DNA of 64,000 bases from positions 24,958,059 through 25,022,058 of the forward strand of contig OZ025241.1 in the NCBI GenBank assembly GCA_964019155.1, in the 5' to 3' direction. Below the pieces are notes generated by a model. It saw only the letters and a program-made list of their open reading frames with translations, had not been told where the DNA came from and made no database searches. The stretch comes from Osedax fenrisi (taxonomy: Eukaryota; Annelida; Polychaeta; Sabellida; Siboglinidae). Shown here piece by piece: positions 57,135 through 64,000 of this stretch (its first letter is position 1; each line of letters begins with the position of its first letter). The translations under genes and the position numbers were made by a program.

Positions 57135-57689
57135 AATAATTAAGTGGATAGCGGATGGGAGGGTGAGATATACATTAAGGTACGAGTGATAGGAGTATCG
57201 GGATGAACTGTCTCACTCATTGGGGGTGATGTACCTGTATGAGGGGTGGGTATTATATGTGGAAAATTTTTATTATTTATGTTTATTTTATGTTTTTAAG
57301 TTATTGATATTGCGTTAGAGTAAAGATGTGGGGCTGTGTATAGCAGTTTATTTAGTTATTAATGGTGGTGTTGTCGATACAGTAAGGGTGGGGTATATGT
57401 GTGGGTAGGTATTTAATTAAGATATTTATTAGATGGACGTATTCGGTGTGTTGTTCTTCGTGTGTGTGTGTGTTATTAAGGGTAAATATATCGTACGAAT
57501 GTGGTTAGGTTCTTTTTGTTTTTACTATTCCTGGAGACCAATTCCCTGTTATATGATCTTTGTAGTTCACCTTCTGAACGGGGTGTTGTTCTGGGTGATC
57601 ATGTTTACGTTTGTTTGAGTTGTTTATTTGGTGATTTTGTCGTGATTTCAGGTTTTCGTAGTGTGTAGCTGTTTGTTTCTCGGTCTGTG

Positions 57690-58160
57690 TTTTTTATGAT
57701 GTTTTTTTTTATAGTTTGAACTTGTCGTTCTATGAATCCATTAGATTGAGGATAGTAGGGGCTGGATGTTTTGTATTTAAATTCCCATTATTTGGTGATT
57801 TGGGAAAATATTGGTACTGAGAATTGCGGGCCGTTGTCTGAATATAATATTTTTGGAACACCAAATATGGAAAATGTATCTTTCATTTTTTCATTTATAG
57901 TGTTACTGGTTAATGAAGTTGGGAGGTGATGTAATACTGGGTATTTCGAAAGATAGTTTACTTGTAATAGATAGGTTTTGTCATTAACATATAGAATACC
58001 TGCTGTCATTGTATCCCATGCAAGTTGGGATAGTTATTTTGGTGTTGATGGTGGTTTCCATGGAGATCTGTCTTTTGTCATGAATATCATTTTATCTACG
58101 CCTACGTGTGCCGTGTGTAATTTGTCAATTATGTATTTGGTGATAGCGGATGGGATCAGA
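57690..58160 (-). pseudogene. gypsy integrase remnant
   Basis: A zinc-binding remnant (DKLHTAHVGVDKM, HxxxH-like) is followed by the core: YLLQVNYLSKYPVLHHLP, where the first catalytic Asp (normally VDYxSKYP) is Asn; then FGVPKILYSDNGPQFS with the second Asp; a stop at about 57788; and YYPQSNGFIERQVQTIKK with the third acidic residue. Stops at about 58040 and 57788 and the Asp-to-Asn change make it inactive. Confidence 0.85.
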
Positions 58161-58384
58161 ACGGATAGACCTTTGTCTTCAGTCTGTGGTCTAATATTTT
58201 GTCATCTCTATATGGGTAGATGTATTTATTTAGATGTGATCTATCGTTTGGCCATCAATTGAATATTTATTCTCTGATATAGTCGTGTAATGGATTGAAA
58301 TGACTTGCTAATGTGATGTCTGTCTCGATATATGGTATAATTTTTATTGTATTTATTGTTATACTATGGCATTGTTTTGTTTGG

Positions 58385-58745
58385 ATATTTTATTCTAAGT
58401 TATGGGAGGGGTCACGTGAGAAGATATCTGCTAAAATTAGTTCTTTTCCATGGCGGTATTTTATTGTCAATTGGTCATTTTGTATTTTTAGGAGCATTCG
58501 TTGTTGGCATAGTGGAGCGGTTGCGATATGTTTATTTATAATCATTTCAATGGATTTATGGTCGCTTTCTATTACAAATGGTTTCTCGAATATATAGTGG
58601 TGGAATTTTGTGCAACCATATACGACTGCTAGTAACTCTCTCTCAATGTTCGTGTATATTTTCTCTGCGTCTATTAGTGATCGTTAATCGAAACAAATGG
58701 GTTAATTGTCTTGCATGGGGACAGTACCAATAACTATACATGAAG
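58385..58745 (-). pseudogene. gypsy RNase H remnant
   Basis: About 110 uninterrupted minus-strand codons hold RSLIDAEKIYTNIERELLAV, VYGCTKFHHYIFEKPFVIES, DHKSIEMI and YRHGKELILADIFSRDPS, all in canonical order. A VDAS motif lies just upstream behind two stops. This is the best preserved part of the element. Confidence 0.88.
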
Positions 58746-59159
58746 CGTCAACTTACGAATTGTTAGCTTATCAGTATCAAAATACGATAGACTCAAGTAT
58801 TTTGATAGTGTTATCTTTATTTATTATATTATATTCTAGTATTCTGTGTAGTTCCTCTGTCCATATAAATGGTGTATCTTTATGTGTTAGTTTCCTAAGA
58901 TGTGTCAGTAGTTATGTAATATTAGGTATCAATGGTGCCATACATGAGACTATGACTAGTATTCTACGAACTTATTTTATGTTTGTTGGGTGTAGGATCT
59001 TTCTTATATCTGAGGTTCTATCAGTGTCTGGTTGGGTTCCTGAACTGGAGTAGATTATTACAAAAAAAGGTATTTCTTATGCTCCGATAATGCATTTCTC
59101 TGGATTAAGTATTAGGCCGTATTTTCTTGATTGTGTCATTAGTAGTGATAGGTTATGGT

Positions 59160-59491
59160 CGTTTTTTCCTAATTGTCGCCATGGAGTATAATATCATCTG
59201 CTATGTTAAAATTCCTGGCATATTTTTCAGCATTGTATCCATATACTCTTGGAACACATCTTGAAATAAGTTTAGCCCAACTGGTAGGTTTTTAAAACGG
59301 AATATACCTAAGTATGTGTTAAATATTGTTAATCGGCTAGATTCTTCATCTAGTATAACTGCCCAATATCCGGATCGAGGGTCTAGTTTTGAGAAGATTA
59401 TTGTAATTGCATAGAGGTGATTTATTTCTTCTAGGATTTTCTGGGTATAATGTGGTCTTATAATTGCATTATTTAGATATTTTGGGTCCAC
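59160..59491 (-). pseudogene. gypsy reverse transcriptase remnant
   Basis: Reads DPKYLNNAIIRPHYTQKI, SKLDPRSGYWAVILDEESSR, FRFKNLPVGLNLFQDVFQEY. After a frameshift at about 59205 it continues with the catalytic block IADDIILHGD. The upstream fingers and the downstream thumb are mostly lost. Confidence 0.85.
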
Positions 59492-59564
59492 AAATATTTA
59501 TATTTTTCATGATTTCTTACGGACATAAGTCAGGCTATACTTCAGGCTTACCCATACAGTTGGT

Positions 59565-59570
<6 letters not shown>

Positions 59571-59610
<40 letters not shown>
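59571..59610. repeat. (TA)n microsatellite inside gypsy element
   Basis: (TA)n inserted in the pol region between protease and reverse transcriptase. Confidence 0.85.
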
Positions 59611-59616
<6 letters not shown>

Positions 59617-60060
59617 TATGATATCCTGTGATTTCATTGGTTGTAGTTCTTCTTCTATTTCGTCACGTATATTTACAGGCACTCATCGTGCTGCGTGTAT
59701 GACTGGTTGCATTTTTGGATTAGTGGATATGTGTATTATGCCGAGAAATAAGTCTATTCCTGTAAATCTGTCGGGAAATAGTTTTAGTAGGGAGTCATAG
59801 AATAAGGTCGTTCATCATTGTTAAGTGATATTCAACAATTAAGCGTTACTAATCTCATTTCTCAGAATGATGGTAGGCAGATGATTATGGGGCACTGGGT
59901 ATGTGCTTTATAAAATATTAACTGGTATGTATATCCTATATATATGCAGGGTATTGTTGTAGTACCATGGATATTTATTGGTTTTAGGTCATAGGATACT
60001 AGTGATATGGTTAACGGTTTAAGTGTTGTGTGGAGGTTTAGGCTATTATATATATATATA

Positions 60061-60880
60061 TTATGGCATTACAATCGCTTGAGCGGCTGTATCTACTTTA
60101 GCTTTTAAGGTTATATTGTGTATGGTTATTGATACGAAAACCTCGTCACGTGAGTTTTGATAATGCGATACTTCTCCTATGGTATATACGTTCATCCTAG
60201 TGTTTACGTTCATTCTACATTCACTCTTCTGCCAGCATACGGGACTCCAATGATTTCTTTTTCCACATTTGTTGCATATAACATCAATGGTTGGACATGT
60301 AATATGGGATCTGCAGCTGAATCTACAATGGCTGCAGTCCGTGTAGTTGGGTTTTGGGGTGTATAATTTATTTAGTGCGCATATTGTTACGGCTTCAGGG
60401 GTGGTGAAGTTTCGACCTCTCTTGATGTAGGCGGATAGCGAAGAATTATTCATCCGCAGCATATATTTGATTGATTGACGGTCGGTAATGACACCGATAA
60501 TGTCGTGCATAAGGAGTTCCTCTGAAGTCGTTTCTGGCAATGGCTAAGTGTAGCACTGCATCTTAGTAGGAAATTGTGGACATTTTCTTGGAGGTGTTGG
60601 CTTATTGATCTTAATAGTTTTCTGTGTTCCATGTAGTTGTGTTTTGGCCTGAACTCAGACTTCAGACACTCGAATATGTGGTTAAGTTCGGCTTTCTACT
60701 GGTCTTTTACTGGCAAGTATTTACTCATTTATCGGCCTCTATTGCCCAGCCAGTACTTACCGACACGTACTCGTTTCTCTTGCTTATCGTCTTGATGGAA
60801 TGTATCAATAAATACAGTGCATTCTGCATGGAACGTGGAGGACTGAATATACATATTAAGCGTCCCAATCAATAGAGGGG
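60061..60880 (-). pseudogene. gypsy gag and protease remnant
   Basis: A capsid-like region (KAELNHIFECLKSEFRPKHN, MEHRKLLRSISQHLQENVHN) continues by frameshift near 60540 into ELLMHDIIGVI and then two zinc-knuckle candidates: CSHCRFSCRSHITC (irregular) and CNKCGKRNHWSPVC, a proper CX2CX4HX4C. The frame ends with KVDTAAQAIVMP, the protease active site, altered from the usual DTGA. The open frame stops at 60061. Confidence 0.85.
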
Positions 60881-60955
60881 TATTCTGCTTTAATTACGGT
60901 ATAAGTATGTGTGTGTGTGTGTTTGTGTGTGCAAAAATGTTTATGCTTTGTGCGT

Positions 60956-60973
60956 GGACTTAACTAACTGCCA
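60956..60973 (-). promoter_or_regulatory. Candidate tRNA primer-binding site
   Basis: TGGCAGTTAGTTAAGTCC on the minus strand, three bases after the 5' LTR. It starts with TGG, complementary to a tRNA CCA end. The tRNA was not identified. Confidence 0.5.
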
Positions 60974-60976
60974 TCA

Positions 60977-61311
60977 TATTATAATGTTATGGAAATGAAT
61001 AAAAAAGTAAAGGTGTTGGTCATATGTAGTGTTACCTATGTGTGGCGTACACTGTATAGTACCATGACTACGTTAGGTGCGGTTTACGTTGATCAGATTA
61101 TCTACGTGAATATAGTAAAAGTGGTGATCGTACGACACATGTATGAGACGCACGCCATCATGCGTGCGACGCACGCCGTGCGTCGAACCAATAAGTTAGA
61201 TGAAAATAAGTTACATAATAGTTTGTCAATTATATGGTGCATTAATTATTCGTGTACATTGATAGCATATATTCTATATATAGACAAATACCAATATATA
61301 TATATATATAT
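60977..61311 (-). repeat. 5' LTR of gypsy element
   Basis: Uninterrupted copy of the LTR at 56055-57122. The outer (right) end is blurred by a (TA)n stretch, so the boundary is approximate. It contains tandem ACGCACGC motifs near 61150-61180. Confidence 0.8.
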
Positions 61312-61479
61312 AGATTACTTTATATACTTAACAGATTATAATAAAAATAACACTATTTTTTTTGTAGAATTTTAGATGAATATAAAGATTTTGATAACAT
61401 AATATTTTATCTCAAATATTAAGATATAATAATATTCTATGTTATACAAGATTCTTTTTTTTTTAAATTACTGGTATAG

Positions 61480-62150
61480 AAATAAAAGTATATATAATAA
61501 ATAGTTTGATAATTCATCGAGAGGCTAACATATTACAAAGTGTGTTCGTCCAGGTAACATTCTCTCCCCATTGATATTTAATTTATATACTAATATTATT
61601 ATTAAGAAATTAAATAAAATAAATTCTGGTTATTGATTAAATAGGAATATCATAAATAATCTCTTATGTGAAAATAATTCAGAATTATATTCACCATATA
61701 AAAATGTAAAAGTTCTTATATTGTTTATAAATTGTTGTGAATATTTTGCTAACCATAACCACATAACGTTAAATATTGTTAAATAAGTTATTTTACCAAT
61801 TTATTTTTATAAATATTATCATAATCCTGTTAAATTATATATATATATATAAATATATATATATTATATTAAATAGTTATATGAATAAATCTATGCAATA
61901 TCATATAACTTTAATCATTGTTCTAAGGATACCAATATTAATCTATATATAACATTTTGTTAAATGTATACATTAGTAGGATTCCAAATATATATTATAT
62001 GTCTATACTTATTATATCGTATAATAATGCTTATCGTATAGTGATGAACTACAGATGTAGAAATGGTGCATCAATACTATTTCTAAAAGAGTATGTTAAT
62101 AATGTATCCATTACATTACGGTTTTATTATTATTTGTTAAGAGGGTATCC
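61480..62150 (+). mobile_element. Non-LTR reverse transcriptase remnant
   Basis: Reads CVRPGNILSPLIFNLYTNII (the GVRQGxxLSPxLFN block), then VLILFINCCEYFANHNHITL, and in the frame at 61957-62187 ISYNNAYRIVMNYRCRNGAS and FLKEYVNNV, matching the AYNxxxRxL...SAxxxFV block near LINE C-termini. The catalytic region is lost. It differs from the other LINE families in the window. Confidence 0.6.
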
Positions 62151-62360
62151 CACTACAAGATTTTCCTACAAATATTTTAACTTTTAAACGATTTTTTATC
62201 AAGTTAACTACAATTTTAGTGAGAAAACCCCTTACTTTACGGCAACTTGCCTAAAATATAATAATTATATATGGAATTGTCATTAACACTTGATATAAAA
62301 GAGTTTTAAAGTTACAATATTTCTGTCAAGTTGCCGGAAAATCTTGTAATGAGTTATCCC
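62143..62360. mobile_element. Short MITE with about 50-bp imperfect inverted ends
   Basis: Left end GGGTATCCCACTACAAGATT (62143) pairs with the inverted right end GGGATAACTCATTACAAGAT (from 62360). Pairing resumes inward at AAATATTTTAACTTTTAAAC. About 218 bp, no coding frame. It cuts off the LINE fragment on its left. Confidence 0.65.
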
Positions 62361-63139
62361 TTTATACAAACGAATACAATTATCTTGTGATTTTATATTT
62401 ATACAATTATATGCATATAGTATTATATTACCATAGCCATTGTTTACCATGTGGTATAACTAATTATCGTGTTGTACTTTATATTTAGTTTTTCAGATTA
62501 ATTTAATATTTAAGTTTATTATTTTATAATTTTCGTTTATATACTATGGAACTCTGTATTTAATGTCTGATTAAAATAAATTAATAAATATACATATATA
62601 TGTATTCAATTAACATGATATTAAAGTAGAAGTAGTAATATATCGTATTATTACTTATCGAAATACGGAGTGGTTGAGTATAACGGTGTATATATGTATC
62701 CTTATTCTAGTGAAACAATAATTTTAATTTATTTATTTGTGAACAAATAAATAATTGAATAAAGTTATTATTACGAATTATAATTAACTATAGAATTGCG
62801 CTTACATGCATATAGTGTATAGATAGTTTTTGAATATTTCATTATTTACAATAACAAAGTTATGCAAGAAATAATTACATAAGATATTCATTAATATAAT
62901 ATATAATCTGAATATAACTGGGAAGGTATAGTGAACAACTGGGTAGAAAAAAATATAGCTTATCTAGTACTACCCTGTTATGTATTCGAGAAAATAGAAA
63001 ATAATTATACAAATATATGATAAATATAATAGGCAATTTTATAACTTTATACACAAATAAATAATAATTAAAAATATGTACCACCTGAAAGATATTATTT
63101 AAATAAAATGATATGTAATTCAACAAACAGATTTATTTA
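62361..63139. other. AT-rich spacer
   Basis: No recognised coding or repeat structure on either strand. Confidence 0.45.
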
Positions 63140-64000
63140 CTTACTGGTCCGTTACAATTCTTATCAAAATATCCTTATCTTTAATTTATTTTTAATATCG
63201 CTAATATCCAGGTCCACATCGTTTTTTAGCTTTTATAGAACATTTTTGTAAGGACGCCCTACCTTCGTTTTACGATGATTTGGAATCCAAAGTATAACTT
63301 TGTTTAAAATTTATTTGTTACTTCTATACCAGTGACCAGCATAAGTCAGCATTTGTTGTGTGATCACGCCAATACTTGTATAAAATGGCACTAAGCATTC
63401 TGGTATAATTGCCGATAAGATTTTTTTAAAGGTCCATGTTACACTTCCGTATAAAAATATAGTCTCAACAGTAGCTCATCAAAGTTCCTTTTCAACCATA
63501 TATTTTCAGTAGATTTCTAAATTGTATATAATGTATTCAATTCTATCCAAGCTTTACCAATTGTTGATGACACATTTTGTGAAGTCGATGAAATATCACT
63601 ACCTAAGTATCTGAAGTTTTCGACCTGTTTAAGAGTGTTGCCGTTAATAGATTTTACAATACCTGTATTATACCAATACCAGTTAATTTACTGTTAATAC
63701 ATAGTCCGATTTATTTATCCGTAATGTCTATTATTGAACTAAAAGTTATGCATCTCTACATATATCAGAAAATAGAGCAAGATTATCTGCATAGTCTGCA
63801 TAAATAATTGTTATGGCAGGGTATCATCTTCTTCTGGAATTATGTACAGTAAAGCATTTTTCAAAATTAATATCAATTTATTTTCGTAGAACGTGGTCTA
63901 GACAAATAATACATAGTAACGGGGCTAGCGTGTCACTTGTGTAATACGCCTGCCCTGATATCAAAAAAGTCTACATATTCATGGCGTGAACGAACCAATG
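63140..64000 (-). mobile_element. RTE-like LINE, C-terminal part, runs off the right edge
   Basis: The minus strand reads INGNTLKQVENFRYLGSDIS, then STIGKAWIELNTLYTI, then YTRMLSAILYKYWRDHTTNA and, in another frame, KVGRPYKNVL. Upstream a Q-T-M-Q stretch replaces the YADD region. The order LKxVxxFxYLGS...IGKAW...YTRML...WxxHxTN...RPYK matches a LINE group found in many invertebrates, distinct from the BovB-like copy at 16110-18991. Stops are frequent. Confidence 0.7.

Larger units (their letters stand above)
56055..61311 (-). mobile_element. Ty3/gypsy LTR retrotransposon, full-length layout, degenerate
   Basis: Transcribed right to left. 5' LTR 60977-about 61311, primer-binding-site candidate 60956-60973, gag about 60880-60100, protease near 60085, reverse transcriptase 59491-59160, RNase H about 58745-58385, integrase about 58160-57690, polypurine tract 57123-57134, 3' LTR 56055-57122. 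The gag-protease-RT-RNaseH-integrase order defines Ty3/gypsy. No envelope-like frame is seen. Stops and frameshifts occur in all domains, and the LTRs have diverged, so this is an old copy. Confidence 0.9.

Noticed and set aside
61337..61430. Exon with a strong acceptor (TTTTTTTTGTAG) right of the gypsy element
   Set aside because: The only open reading after it has no cysteine, and its phase fits no position in the TFP family.

Overview
This is eukaryotic nuclear DNA, very AT-rich, with long (TA)n tracts every few kilobases, spliced genes and many decayed transposable elements. The element mix (L2/CR1-like, RTE/BovB-like and other non-LTR retrotransposons, a Ty3/gypsy LTR element, hAT-like and TTAA-type DNA elements) points to an invertebrate animal. 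I cannot name the species. No rRNA, tRNA or CRISPR is visible.

The long reading frames are all retroelement remnants or shadows. The host genes are hidden in short exons. Reading across splice sites gives six consecutive, same-strand (+) paralogous genes, called TFP-A to TFP-F here. They encode small secreted cysteine-rich proteins that look like three-finger (Ly6/uPAR or quiver/sleepless-like) proteins. The shared exon order is: an exon with CxxC...C; an exon with CxxxC(F/Y); an exon opening with (R/K)GC; an exon with FC(4-8 residues)C(N); and a short C-terminal exon. Intron phases match between genes: entry mostly phase 2, then 1, 0, 1, 1. Approximate exon positions: A 5400-6957 (exons 1 and 2 fused); B 11051-24097; C 25533-36901 (the most complete); D 37977-43635; E 46646-48502 (probably decaying); F 54622-55924 (5' exons not securely found).

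Layout. 1-930: RTE-type LINE (-). 1822-3256: L2-like LINE (+). 4440-5115: LINE (-). 5400-6957: TFP-A. 7054-7744: large inverted repeat. 11051-24097: TFP-B, whose introns hold an L2 remnant, a BovB-like LINE nested in an older RTE-type LINE (with a 9-bp target duplication), and an almost open L2-like LINE flanked by an exceptionally long (about 175 bp) direct repeat. 25533-36901: TFP-C, whose introns hold a hAT-like element with a nested RTE LINE, and an L2 LINE split by a composite inverted-repeat element. 37977-43635: TFP-D, with a roughly 926-bp (TAC)n array filling most of its last intron. 44540-47670: two LINE remnants around the start of TFP-E. 49783-50556: candidate G-rich inverted-repeat elements. 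50830-53960: long L2-like LINE (-). 54622-55924: TFP-F, split by a TTAA element at an exon end. 56055-61311: Ty3/gypsy element (-) with both LTRs, one interrupted by a 739-bp inverted-repeat element. 61480-62360: LINE and a MITE. 63140-64000: RTE-like LINE (-).

The TFP genes look like a tandem family made by local duplication. Their introns have become sinks for transposons and microsatellites. Gene calls rest on motif order, splice consensus and phase agreement read by eye; no alignment, structure prediction or transcript was available.
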